From the NCBI RefSeq assembly GCF_018613195.1, contig NZ_JAGGQQ010000011.1, forward strand, positions 248,001 to 312,000: a stretch of DNA of 64,000 bases, in the 5' to 3' direction. The notes below the pieces were generated by a model. That model was not told the DNA's origin. It saw only the letters and a list, made by a program, of their open reading frames with translations, and did not search any database. The position numbers and the translations under genes were made by a program. Shown in pieces: positions 34,351 to 42,545 of this stretch; the stretch's first letter is position 1; every line of letters begins with the position of its first letter. This DNA comes from Bacillus sp. ISL-45 (GTDB taxonomy: Bacteria; Bacillota; Bacilli; Bacillales; Cytobacillaceae).

Positions 34351-34779
34351 ATGTATCCATATTATGACCATTACAGACAGAACCAAAAGCTTGTCAGTGA
34401 CCTGATGAAAGCTATAAATGGAGAATACAGTGCGACACAATGCTACGCTAAGCTTGCAGAGATGGCGCCGAATGAGGATCAGCGGAACCAAATCCATGAA
34501 ATTCTGAATGATGAGAAAAAGCATTTGCGTCAGTTTACTCAGATTTATACAACACTGACAGGGAAGCGGCCGGAGCTGCAAATGACTGAAGAATGCGGTG
34601 ACACGTATCTTGAAGGCCTCAAAGCATCTATTAAGGATGAACAAAAAACAACTGATTTTTATCATGAAGTAGCAGATGAAGCTGCAGACCCGGTCGTAAA
34701 AGAAGTTTTCAGGCGTGCAGCTTATGATGAGCAGAACCATGCCGTGTGGTTTCTATATTATTTAGGAATGGAAAAGTAG
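34351..34779 (+). CDS. Ferritin-like (rubrerythrin-fold) protein
   Basis: A 142-residue four-helix protein with di-iron ligand patterns: GEYSATQCYAKL, NDEKKHLRQF, IKDEQKTTDFYHEVADEAAD and YDEQNHAVWF, giving Glu...ExxH pairs in two helix pairs. It lacks the rubredoxin domain of full rubrerythrins. A role in iron or peroxide handling is inferred. GGGGAGG lies six bases before the ATG. Confidence 0.82.
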   Translation: MYPYYDHYRQNQKLVSDLMKAINGEYSATQCYAKLAEMAPNEDQRNQIHEILNDEKKHLRQFTQIYTTLTGKRPELQMTEECGDTYLEGLKASIKDEQKTTDFYHEVADEAADPVVKEVFRRAAYDEQNHAVWFLYYLGMEK

Positions 34780-34806
34780 GAGCTGGAGAAATCCAGCTCC
34801 TTTTTC
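34778..34806 (+). terminator. Intrinsic terminator of the ferritin-like gene
   Basis: GGAGCTGG/CCAGCTCC stem, 6-nt loop, then TTTTTCC; overlaps the stop codon. Confidence 0.85.
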
Positions 34807-34928
34807 CTATTCTATAGTTTTCACTATTTCTACATATTTAATATAAAAATAGTTGTGTCATCTATACTAGAATGGGTATAGGGAAATTGGATAGCAATTT
34901 GAATAATCTACATAAAGAGGAAATCATT

Positions 34929-35861
34929 ATGAAAAACAGTCTTGCTATTATTATTGGATTTTTAATCGTAGGATCATTATTTGTTGGCTGGAAAATCAGC
35001 CAGGACCTGGGACCGGCTGAAACAGCAACAGCGCCTCAGCCGCAAACTGAAAGTGCAAGCAAAGAAATTGAATTTAACCCGCCAAGCATGGAGGATGTAC
35101 CCGATGGTCCTCTAGGCGAAAGTATAAAATATGGACATGAGCTTGTCATGGAAACGAATACAGTTGCCGATGAGTACGTTGGCAATAATCTTTCATGTGC
35201 AAGCTGCCACGCAAATGGGGGTACAGTGAAAGAAGAGGCCCCGATGGTCGGGCTTTCTGCAGTCTATCCAGAATACAGGCCGCGTGAAGGTGAGGTTTAC
35301 ACTCTGGAAGATCGTATCAATGGATGTATGATCCGAAGCATGAATGGAAAAATGTTCCCGACTGACAGCAAAGAAATGCGCGCGATGATTGCTTATTTGC
35401 AATACATGTCAGAAGGGGTCCCTGCTGGGGCAGACCCTCCGTGGAGAGCGCCTAAAGAGCCAAAGCAATATCCCGTTCCTAGCGTTGAGGACGGAGAAAA
35501 GCTTTACGCACAATCTTGTGCAAGCTGCCATGCTGCTGATGGCTCAGGTACTGGAACAAACACAGGACCTGCTGTATGGGGAGAAAATTCTTTCAACGAC
35601 GGTGCAGGTATGTCAAGAATGACCAAAATGGCGGGATACGTTCAGAAGAACATGCCTAAAGGACAGGGAGGAACTTTATCTGACCAGCAAGCGATCGATT
35701 TGGCCGCATTTATCCTTTCGCATGACCGACAAGAATTCAAAGGACATGAGGGAGACTGGCCGAAAGGGGGGAGACCGGCAGACATCATGGATAAAGAAAA
35801 ACGTGAGCAAGTCAAAAACGGTACAATCGATTGGGAAGCAATACTCTCGGTAAAAAATTAA
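34929..35861 (+). CDS. tsdA: TsdA-type dihaem cytochrome c (thiosulfate dehydrogenase family)
   Basis: A 310-residue protein with one N-terminal membrane helix (about 5-25) and two c-type haem domains, CASCH at 90-94 and 197-201. The first domain has VGNNLSCASCHANGG, VGLSAVYPEYRPR and LEDRINGCMIRSMNGK, the signature of TsdA, in which the conserved Cys (here Cys133) is an axial haem ligand. TsdA joins two thiosulfate to tetrathionate or runs the reverse reaction, on the outside of the membrane. AGAGGAA precedes the ATG; the open frame extends upstream without a site. No TsdB partner is adjacent. Confidence 0.85.
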   Translation: MKNSLAIIIGFLIVGSLFVGWKISQDLGPAETATAPQPQTESASKEIEFNPPSMEDVPDGPLGESIKYGHELVMETNTVADEYVGNNLSCASCHANGGTVKEEAPMVGLSAVYPEYRPREGEVYTLEDRINGCMIRSMNGKMFPTDSKEMRAMIAYLQYMSEGVPAGADPPWRAPKEPKQYPVPSVEDGEKLYAQSCASCHAADGSGTGTNTGPAVWGENSFNDGAGMSRMTKMAGYVQKNMPKGQGGTLSDQQAIDLAAFILSHDRQEFKGHEGDWPKGGRPADIMDKEKREQVKNGTIDWEAILSVKN

Positions 35862-35870
35862 GACTAGTAG

Positions 35871-35909
35871 AAACCCAGCACCTGCATTTGCAGGGCTGGG
35901 TTTTATTTT
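35871..35909 (+). terminator. Intrinsic terminator of tsdA
   Basis: AAACCCAGC-A-CCTGC/GCAGG-GCTGGGTTT stem followed by TATTTTT. Confidence 0.85.
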
Positions 35910-35966
35910 TGTTAAGGAATTTATAAAATTTCTAAAGTTGTGGATAACTCTATGAAGTTTTCTTAA

Positions 35967-36175
35967 TCCAGCTCCAGCACCTAGCCCCTCGAGTCGCTTG
36001 TCTAGCTGCGGCTCCTAACTCCTCGAGACGCTTCGGTCCTGCCAATGAAGTCAAAGAACGACTTCACTGGAAGGCCCTCCGAGGCACACGATGTGCTAGA
36101 CCCGCCAGCCACAGGACGTGGCGTCATAGGCGGGCAGCGCTTGTCGGGGCTGAACGAGGCGCTTGCGCTTTTTGT
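35967..36175 (+). repeat. GC-rich intergenic repeat, copy B
   Basis: About 209 bp, nearly identical in layout to copy A, in the same orientation, from CCAGCTCCAGCACCTAGCCC to GGCGCTTGCGCTTTTTG. It fills the gap between the convergent tsdA and ykoC genes and touches the ykoC stop codon. Confidence 0.85.
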
Positions 36176-36955
36176 TCATAGTTCGCCTTTATACAATGCA
36201 AGGTAACCTAGCTTATGTGAGGTAAATGCACTCACGATAACGATGGTGACCAGTAAACATAACAACAGCCAATCCTTTTTAGAAACGGAGATTACTTTAT
36301 AAAATTCTCGGTTTCTATCTCCTGTGAAACCTTTTGATTCCATTGCAACAGCTGTTCTTTCCGCTTTTCTAATCCCGCTTGCCAGCAGGGGAATTGCATA
36401 CCTCTTTATTTGCTTAAGTTTATCCCGGAAAGTTATGGTTCTGCCTGCCCCTCTTATTCGATGGGCACTTCTGATAATACTGAACTCATCTTTTATCAAG
36501 GGGAGAAATTGATAACCTGCCATGATGGAATAGGCAATCTTGGGAGAAAGCCTGCATTGCTGCATCAAGCTAAGCAAAAAGTTAATCGGGTTTGTTGTAA
36601 GGGCAAATAAGAGTGAAAGGGAAGCGAAACTCAGTACTCTTAATCCAAGCGATATGCTTCTTTGGAATCCTTCCGCAGTAATGGTGATGAACCTCCATTC
36701 CCAGATGATACTGTCTCCAGGATCTACTCTAGGAAACAATAGTGATGACCAGACATAGACAATCGCCATAAAGAGAAAAGGAGAGAATAACAGGATCCAC
36801 TTCTTAAAACTTACCTGTGCAAAACTAAATGTGATCACTATGGTCAAAACGAGACTTAACATGGGCGTGACTGGATCGAAAAATATCGACAGCAGCAAGA
36901 TGCTGACAAGAATGCTCAGGGCTTTTATGCTAGGGTTCATCTCATTTAACAGCAT
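36176..36955 (-). CDS. ykoC: ECF transporter T component for thiamine precursor (YkoC)
   Basis: A 259-residue membrane protein of the EcfT/CbiQ family with about five helices. The cytoplasmic coupling segments RSAHRIRGAG and TAVAMESKGF contain the Arg-Gly motifs that contact the ATPase. It is last in ykoFEDC; GGAGGG lies five bases before the ATG, which overlaps the ykoD end. It couples ATP hydrolysis by YkoD to uptake through YkoE. Confidence 0.88.
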   Translation of the reverse strand: MLLNEMNPSIKALSILVSILLLSIFFDPVTPMLSLVLTIVITFSFAQVSFKKWILLFSPFLFMAIVYVWSSLLFPRVDPGDSIIWEWRFITITAEGFQRSISLGLRVLSFASLSLLFALTTNPINFLLSLMQQCRLSPKIAYSIMAGYQFLPLIKDEFSIIRSAHRIRGAGRTITFRDKLKQIKRYAIPLLASGIRKAERTAVAMESKGFTGDRNREFYKVISVSKKDWLLLCLLVTIVIVSAFTSHKLGYLALYKGEL

Positions 36956-38618
36956 ATTTTCCCTCCAGGCGCATCTCCAGTTCCTTGAGGAATGGCAGTC
37001 TTAAACTTGCTCTCGTCAAAATTCCAGGTTGATTCCACAGCATTCCTGGAGCACCATAAAATATCATTTTTCCTTTTTCCATTACTAATACATTATCTGC
37101 GTAACGATCAACTAAATCCATATCATGTGTAATCATAATAATGCTTCCTGTCTCTGGTACGGCATGGACCGCAAAATCGATGATTTCCTTTGAAGTGACA
37201 GCATCCTGTCCAAATGTTGGTTCGTCCATAATCAGGACCTCCTGCCCGTTCACCAGCATGACAGCCACACTCAGTCTCCTTTTTTGTCCTTGGCTCAATG
37301 AGAATGGGTGACTGTTAACGTGGTCAGCCATACGAAGGGTTCTCAAAATATCTTTATTTTTATAATTTTGTGCCGTTTGCTCTTTCGATTGAAGACTGTA
37401 ATTTATTTCTTCCATCACAGAATCAGTAATAAATTGGTGCTCAGGATTTTGGAATACGTATCCGAGTCTTCTCCACTTTTGTTCCTCAGGCCAGTCTCCT
37501 AAAGAGTGTCCATAAAATTTTATCTCGCCTTGTGATGTAATCAACCCGGCCAAACATTTTGAAAAAGTGGTCTTTCCGGATCCGTTTGAACCTGCTATTG
37601 CAATTATTTCACCACCATTAATCGATATAGAAATATCTTCAATTAATATATGATTGTCTTTCGAATAGCTGACATCCTTCACTTCGAAAATGGCTGGAGA
37701 GGGATTCGGTTTTTGCTTGCGAACCTCAGTTGTTAAGAACTTAATTGTATTTCCTATATCTTTACTATTTTCAATCAGCTCATCAATCGTCATAGGCAGG
37801 AAGGAGGACGTTAGCAATCCAGCCTCCTTAAGCTTCAACCCTGCGTCAATAGAGCGGGGTAACCAAATCCCTTCAATTGCCAGTTCTTTTGCAAAATGAT
37901 TAAAACAAACACTAGGCGGACCATTAAAAAACAGTTCACCCGCAGAATTCAATATGATGCAGCGATCCATAATTTCAAGCCAATAATCCAGGTTATGCTC
38001 GATAACGAGGATACTGAACGAGTGTTTATTCTTTAATCTTTTTAACGTCCGGACCAATTCGAACCCTGAGGCGGGGTCTAGATTGGCAGTAGGTTCATCA
38101 AGTATTAATAATTCAGGTTCCATTGCCAATGCACAGGCAATCGCAAGTTTTTGCTTTTGCCCGCCGGAGAGTGAGTGAATCAGCCTGTGTTTAAAGTGCT
38201 TTATGTCTACTAAGTCAAGGGCATAATCTATCCTTTCTTTCATTTCCGATCTGGGAAACTGAATATTCTCTAATACAAAAGCTATTTCTTCCTCGACAGT
38301 CAGCATGCAAAACTGGGAATCAGGATCCTGCATGACCAATCCGACTTTTTGATTTATCTCTCCGGATTCGAAGGAGGATAATTCCTTGCCTCTGAACTTT
38401 ATACTGCCGCTCATTATTCCATCAACAGACGCTGGATATAGATTATTCATGCAGTATGCGAGTGTGCTCTTACCTGAACCGCTTGGACCCAGTACAAGAA
38501 TGTTCTCATTTTCATTAATATCAAAAGTGATATTCCTTAAAACATCCTTCTGATCATCCTCAAATCGGAACGTAACGTTTGACACTTCAAGAAATGGCAG
38601 ACTAGGCTGAAATATCAT
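36942..38618 (-). CDS. ykoD: ECF transporter duplicated ATPase (YkoD)
   Basis: About 558 residues with two fused ABC ATPase domains. Domain 1: LGPSGSGKSTLA, HSLSGGQKQKLAIA, LLILDEPTANLDPAS. Domain 2: IAGSNGSGKTTFSKC, LSQGQKRRLSVA, LIMDEPTFGQDA. The two halves replace separate A and A' subunits. The frame opens at 38651, but the ATG at 38618 (MIFQPSLPF) just inside the ykoE end is the likelier start; its ribosome site is weak, suggesting coupling to ykoE. Confidence 0.88.
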   Translation of the reverse strand: MIFQPSLPFLEVSNVTFRFEDDQKDVLRNITFDINENENILVLGPSGSGKSTLAYCMNNLYPASVDGIMSGSIKFRGKELSSFESGEINQKVGLVMQDPDSQFCMLTVEEEIAFVLENIQFPRSEMKERIDYALDLVDIKHFKHRLIHSLSGGQKQKLAIACALAMEPELLILDEPTANLDPASGFELVRTLKRLKNKHSFSILVIEHNLDYWLEIMDRCIILNSAGELFFNGPPSVCFNHFAKELAIEGIWLPRSIDAGLKLKEAGLLTSSFLPMTIDELIENSKDIGNTIKFLTTEVRKQKPNPSPAIFEVKDVSYSKDNHILIEDISISINGGEIIAIAGSNGSGKTTFSKCLAGLITSQGEIKFYGHSLGDWPEEQKWRRLGYVFQNPEHQFITDSVMEEINYSLQSKEQTAQNYKNKDILRTLRMADHVNSHPFSLSQGQKRRLSVAVMLVNGQEVLIMDEPTFGQDAVTSKEIIDFAVHAVPETGSIIMITHDMDLVDRYADNVLVMEKGKMIFYGAPGMLWNQPGILTRASLRLPFLKELEMRLEGKYAVK

Positions 38619-39198
38619 GATTCTGCTTTGCCTTTCTGGCTTCCTTTCCAAGCGGGAAGCTATTCAATGCTCCTGTTTTAGCGAGGCTGTCGCTTATGTA
38701 TTTACCTAAAAGACCTGCTAAGATTGCTCCGCTTATAAGCCTGACGACAAACATGGCTGTTACATAACCAGGTGATAGAGCGGAGAAGCCGCCTAAAAAG
38801 TAACCCCATGCGAAGCTGGTGATTGAGGACCCCATTCCTGCTGCTACAAGAACCCATGTAGAATAGTTCTTCCATTTGGTTGCCGCAAAAGCAGCTTCCG
38901 CCCCCAGTCCCTGGATAATCCCGGCCAGGATCAGACGCGGACCAACAGCGTTTCCAAGCATGACCTCGATTGTTGCTGCAATTGTTTCTGATAACGCCGC
39001 TGCTCCAGGCTTTCTGATGATGTAAGCAGCTATGATGGAAACGATGAACCAGATCCCGAAGATCAAGTCATAGCCGATTAGTCCGAACATGCCTACAAGC
39101 ACATTGCCGAACTGTAAGAACAGAAGGTAGATTACGCCAAAAACGACTGCCAGTACAGATAAAACTACAACCTCTCGAAGTTTCCAGTTTGCGAGCAT
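38602..39198 (-). CDS. ykoE: Substrate-binding membrane component YkoE
   Basis: A 198-residue ECF S component with about six membrane helices, matching YkoE (GLIGYDLIFGIWFIVSI, EVMLGNAVGPRLILAGIIQG, SFAWGYFLGG). It recognises the hydroxymethylpyrimidine moiety or thiamine. AAGGAGG precedes the ATG, which overlaps the ykoF stop by one base. Confidence 0.88.
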   Translation of the reverse strand: MLANWKLREVVVLSVLAVVFGVIYLLFLQFGNVLVGMFGLIGYDLIFGIWFIVSIIAAYIIRKPGAAALSETIAATIEVMLGNAVGPRLILAGIIQGLGAEAAFAATKWKNYSTWVLVAAGMGSSITSFAWGYFLGGFSALSPGYVTAMFVVRLISGAILAGLLGKYISDSLAKTGALNSFPLGKEARKAKQNHDISA

Positions 39199-39800
39199 TA
39201 TCGTTCCTCCTTACGGGAAGGACTGTTGGCCGACATGGTCACCGTCATAACAATATGTGAAGAATCACTGTTCCGGGCACCATCAAAAGCACTTTCTATT
39301 CCGGTAAAAACCTTATTGGCATCGCCATCCAATCTTGAGGCATAATGAACTCCTCCGCTAAAGACACCTTGCTGCTCAACAGTTTTTATTTGATCCATGA
39401 TTACATTCATATATCCAGGAATTCCTAAAGGATAGAGAGCAAACTGGGCTGCGACCTCCTGGTTGATTTTTTGAGAACGCTCATCATTCATTACATTTGA
39501 ATCTTCCGCCATAAAAGCATCCCCTGCACTGTCACCGGGACATCCATTTGAAAACGTGGCATTTAGGACCACATGATCTCCACCGATTGAAGCATTCAGG
39601 AATATGGCTTTAACAACGTCAAAAACATGTTCAGAACGTCCCCGCACACAGGTGCTGACATCATCTGTCTCCATCCAAACCTTTGACGTATCAACTTCCT
39701 TCAATGCAGAGAGGATAATGTCAACAAACCTGTCTGACATTGGGGAAATGGAAAACCTGGCCCCTGTAATCTCACTTGTACCGCAAAAAATCTCTTTCAT
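39198..39800 (-). CDS. ykoF: Thiamine/HMP-binding protein YkoF
   Basis: A 200-residue soluble protein with two tandem ferredoxin-like repeats, matching the thiamine/HMP-binding protein YkoF (GARFSISPMSDRFVDIIL, ETDDVSTCVRGR, GVHYASRLDGD). First gene of ykoFEDC, directly downstream of a TPP riboswitch and terminator. It probably binds the substrate inside the cell or delivers it to the transporter. AAGGAG lies about ten bases before the ATG. Confidence 0.9.
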   Translation of the reverse strand: MKEIFCGTSEITGARFSISPMSDRFVDIILSALKEVDTSKVWMETDDVSTCVRGRSEHVFDVVKAIFLNASIGGDHVVLNATFSNGCPGDSAGDAFMAEDSNVMNDERSQKINQEVAAQFALYPLGIPGYMNVIMDQIKTVEQQGVFSGGVHYASRLDGDANKVFTGIESAFDGARNSDSSHIVMTVTMSANSPSRKEER

Positions 39801-39830
39801 ACCATTACATCTCCTTTGTTCATTGGGTAG

Positions 39831-39867
39831 AAAACAAAAAACTGCATCCAGCGTGGTGGATGCAGTT
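39831..39867 (-). terminator. Terminator of the TPP riboswitch expression platform
   Basis: On the reverse strand AACTGCATCC/GGATGCAGTT followed by TTTTTGTTTTC lies between the aptamer and ykoF, so bound TPP would stop transcription here. Confidence 0.85.
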
Positions 39868-39914
39868 GAATTCTATCGTCAGATAAAAAAAGATATAACG
39901 AAGAGCTTCGCCTG

Positions 39915-39995
39915 CACTTCCCCACGCTGGTATTATCCAGATCGGGTAATAAGGGTCAGAACAAAGTTCTTCTCAGCCAAAAGCTCCCCTAGTGC
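39915..39995 (-). ncRNA. TPP (thiamine pyrophosphate) riboswitch aptamer
   Basis: On the reverse strand the aptamer runs from GCACTAGGGGAGC to GTGGGGAAGTGC with P1 arms GCACT/AGTGC, the THI-box core GGCTGAGAAG, GACCC, and ACCCGATCTGGATAATACC followed by AGCG. These are the conserved TPP-binding elements. It controls ykoFEDC. Confidence 0.95.
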
Positions 39996-40077
39996 AAAAA
40001 CCTATACAGTTGTTGTTTTCAAAATCATCTTAATGTAAATAGGCTGAATTGTAAATGGCTAATTTTCAAAATTTGAT

Positions 40078-40326
40078 TCATTCGGAATGGTTATGGAAAT
40101 ACTTTCTCTGCCTGTAGCTTTCAAGGGTGCCCAGTTCCTTATTAAGAAGCCGCTCCATTTCCGCCAGTTCAGATTTAGATACAACTGGATCCTTTAAAGA
40201 CCAATTAACAGTATATACGAAGTAGTATTCTTTGATTTGGCGGAATAAAACGACTGAATTTGGAAAAACATCGAATTGAGCTTTGATATTATATCTCTTT
40301 GTGTAAGACCATTTTGTAAGCTTCAT
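40078..40326 (-). CDS. Small hypothetical protein
   Basis: An 82-residue basic protein (MKLTKWSYTKRYNIKAQFDV start). GGAGA lies six bases before the ATG at 40326. It contains PNSVVLFRQIKEYYFVYTVNW, predicted beta-rich, and a helical C terminus. Family not recognised. Confidence 0.55.
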   Translation of the reverse strand: MKLTKWSYTKRYNIKAQFDVFPNSVVLFRQIKEYYFVYTVNWSLKDPVVSKSELAEMERLLNKELGTLESYRQRKYFHNHSE

Positions 40327-40640
40327 AGAAATTCTCCATGTCATTCGAATTTTAATAGGGCAACAAGGAAGGTAAGTTTAAGCAGTTAAGTAATCCAGTT
40401 GTGAGGGAAAAAGAAACTCTATATAATTCCCAATTCCCGCAAGAAAAACAAATCTTGATATAAATTACCCTGTAAGAGGATAGGAAAAACAACATAGTGT
40501 TGTAAGGTGATAGATTATGTTAAAATAAAAGACGTTGCGGCAGAGTTAGCGACACATATCTACATAATATCAAACTGCTAGCAAGTTGATGAATAGTATT
40601 TTTTACATAGAAGTAAAGGATTTGGAGGGAAATCTGTTCC

Positions 40641-40829
40641 ATGAATGAGGCCCAGAGAATTCAGTTGAATGTGAGAGTGTCCAAGGAAACATCTGATAAA
40701 CTAGATGAGATTGTTGAATATTATCAAGAGAATACAAAAATCGGCAGGATATACAAAGGCGATGTATTAACAGATATAATAGAAAAATCATATGAGATCA
40801 TGCAAAAGCAAAAGAAGTTGAATAGATAA
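40641..40829 (+). CDS. Small ribbon-helix-helix-like protein
   Basis: A 62-residue protein with the pattern IQLNVRVSKETSDKLDEIVE followed by a helix, as in Arc/CopG/MetJ-type ribbon-helix-helix DNA-binding proteins. The N-terminal strand LNVRVS would lie in the DNA groove of a dimer. GGAGGG is about 12 bases before the ATG, which is long. No toxin gene is adjacent, so it does not look like an antitoxin. The 314 bp upstream hold no other gene. Confidence 0.6.
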   Translation: MNEAQRIQLNVRVSKETSDKLDEIVEYYQENTKIGRIYKGDVLTDIIEKSYEIMQKQKKLNR

Positions 40830-41001
40830 GCCGGACCGAGCTCAAAGATTAATGATGTCCATGAAAAGATTTAGGTAAAACGGACTACGCCAAATTGTCA
40901 ACGTTCAAATATGGCGAATTAGTGAACAAAACAGTTGCGTTAATCAATAATTAGTCGTATTATTTAAATAATCTGATAATGCGATAAGGTGGTTTTTGAT
41001 T

Positions 41002-41244
41002 ATGATGCGAATGGCAATTGCAGGTGTAGCCGGCTTTGTCCTTGTGTTCATTGAGTCATATATTGTAATGGTATTTAAACAGTATGAGACGATTGAGTTC
41101 GGTGGGATGGCCCCGTTTGTCAGTGTCTGGTCGATGAACTTTTTCCTCGTTTTCTCCATCCTGACTCATATTAAATTTTGGTATGAAGAAAGAGAAGCAC
41201 AGCGGGAAGAAGATGCGGCGGAAAGAGACCGGTTCATTAGTTAA
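41002..41244 (+). CDS. Small membrane protein
   Basis: An 80-residue protein with two membrane helices (about 5-22 and 40-58) and a charged, Glu/Arg-rich C-terminal tail (EEREAQREEDAAERDR). AAGGTGG precedes the ATG. Family not recognised. The MITE-like repeat begins at the base after its stop codon. Confidence 0.6.
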   Translation: MMRMAIAGVAGFVLVFIESYIVMVFKQYETIEFGGMAPFVSVWSMNFFLVFSILTHIKFWYEEREAQREEDAAERDRFIS

Positions 41245-41419
41245 GGCTGTTTTCGTAAAGGTTGTTGTTAAAATCCTAAAGCCGATTTTAACGTAATATA
41301 AGGCCATTTGGCAGGTCGGTATTAAAGTTTGCATGCTCTTTTCTCGTAAAAGAGTCAACTTTGCGAAGAAAGACAGCCTATTTTGCAGTCGAATTGCAAC
41401 CAAGTTTGAGAAAAGAGCC
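41245..41419. repeat. MITE-like repeat, copy 2
   Basis: A 175-bp copy of the repeat at 25171-25350, in the same orientation, starting GGCTGTTTTCGTAAAGGTTG and ending GAGAAAAGAGCC. Differences are scattered substitutions and small indels, so the copies are old. Confidence 0.75.
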
Positions 41420-41468
41420 TTATTTAAAGCACTTTGTGTAAATACTTGCTTTACTAACCCTCAATAGG

Positions 41469-41499
41469 AAGAGAAAGGCTAATTGCCTTTCTCTTTTTA
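41469..41499. terminator. Bidirectional terminator
   Basis: AAGAGAAAGGC/GCCTTTCTCTT stem with a 5-nt loop and a T run on the + strand; it also ends the minus-strand ORF at 41497. Confidence 0.8.
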
Positions 41500-41649
41500 T
41501 TTTTCTTTATTTTGATCTGTATCGATGCGGTCTCGTTCAGCCTCTTCAGCTGCTATTCTTAATTCCTGAAAAAATAACTGGTCATTGCATACCATACTGT
41601 GCTGTTCGTCTTCCTCATTGAAATGTTTATGGTTTTGTTTTTGGTCCAT
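41497..41649 (-). CDS. Small hypothetical protein
   Basis: A 50-residue acidic hydrophilic protein (MDQKQNHKHFNEEDEQHSM start) with a helical RIAAEEAERDRIDTD tail. AGGAGGATGAGAGA precedes the ATG. Family not recognised. Confidence 0.55.
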   Translation of the reverse strand: MDQKQNHKHFNEEDEQHSMVCNDQLFFQELRIAAEEAERDRIDTDQNKEK

Positions 41650-41828
41650 TCTCTCATCCTCCTGCTCTGTTTAGTATTTTGTATATTACTTCTTCCCTCA
41701 ACAATAAGATTCATGCCTAGGGTTCCGTCGTTGTAAGTATTTACTAACGATTTTAAAACATGCAAAACGGATTCATTAACTTTTGCTTACAGTGGGAAAC
41801 TATCTCTACTTTTCTAATGGAGGGAAGC

Positions 41829-42263
41829 GTGAATATAGTGAGATCGGTTTATCAATTTGATGATGACCAGCATTTTCTTAAAATTGATTTTCTAGTGGGG
41901 AATGAACAACAATCTTCGTGGCATGCTTATGTTTTTGATGAGAATTGGAATGACGTCATCAGTTCTGCCTCGGTTATTTCCGAATCCACGGCCGACAGTA
42001 TGGAATATGCTTTTGAAAGCCTTGGAATCCATGGCAGGATTGCTGTCCTGGAAGCACTCAAACCTGGAGATTCACTAACAGAAGTGATTGATGTTTCTCT
42101 ATTCCATCTGCAGGCATTGCTTTTTGTTTCAGCCATCATTGTTGTTGGAGATTACGGTGAACTAGAGAATTTGGGTTTTACTAAAGAAAAATCCACCAAT
42201 GGAAAGACGCTGTATATTCTTTCCTCTGATGAAGCGGGAAATGATGCTTGCCGCTTTTTATAG
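41829..42263 (+). CDS. Hypothetical protein
   Basis: About 144 residues from a GTG start with GGAGGG four bases upstream (the frame opens at 41760 without a site). Acidic, containing FDDDQHFLKIDFLVGNEQ, WHAYVFDENWNDVI and a hydrophobic stretch FHLQALLFVSAIIVVGDYG. Family not recognised. Confidence 0.5.
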   Translation: MNIVRSVYQFDDDQHFLKIDFLVGNEQQSSWHAYVFDENWNDVISSASVISESTADSMEYAFESLGIHGRIAVLEALKPGDSLTEVIDVSLFHLQALLFVSAIIVVGDYGELENLGFTKEKSTNGKTLYILSSDEAGNDACRFL

Positions 42264-42274
42264 TAAATAATCTC

Positions 42275-42310
42275 AAAGCCTTTACCTTAATCAGGTGGGG
42301 CTTTTTTTTT
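42275..42310 (+). terminator. Intrinsic terminator
   Basis: AAAGCC-TT-TACCT/AGGT-GG-GGCTTT hairpin followed by T8. Confidence 0.75.
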
Positions 42311-42545
42311 GTCCAATATGTTAATTTTTTTAATCTCCCTAAAAGCAAAAATGTGGAAGACGTACAAACAAATAATAACCTCTGTGGTTTTTTTGGAAGG
42401 TAAGAACTTTATTATAGAACAATGATTTTAATAATCTGTAATATCAGAGCCATTTTCAAAAAACTCTCATAAAAGTGGTTAAAGTCATTCGTGGTTTGGG
42501 TAGTGAGAAAGAGAGCGATTTCTATACAGAAAGGAAGATGAGGTC

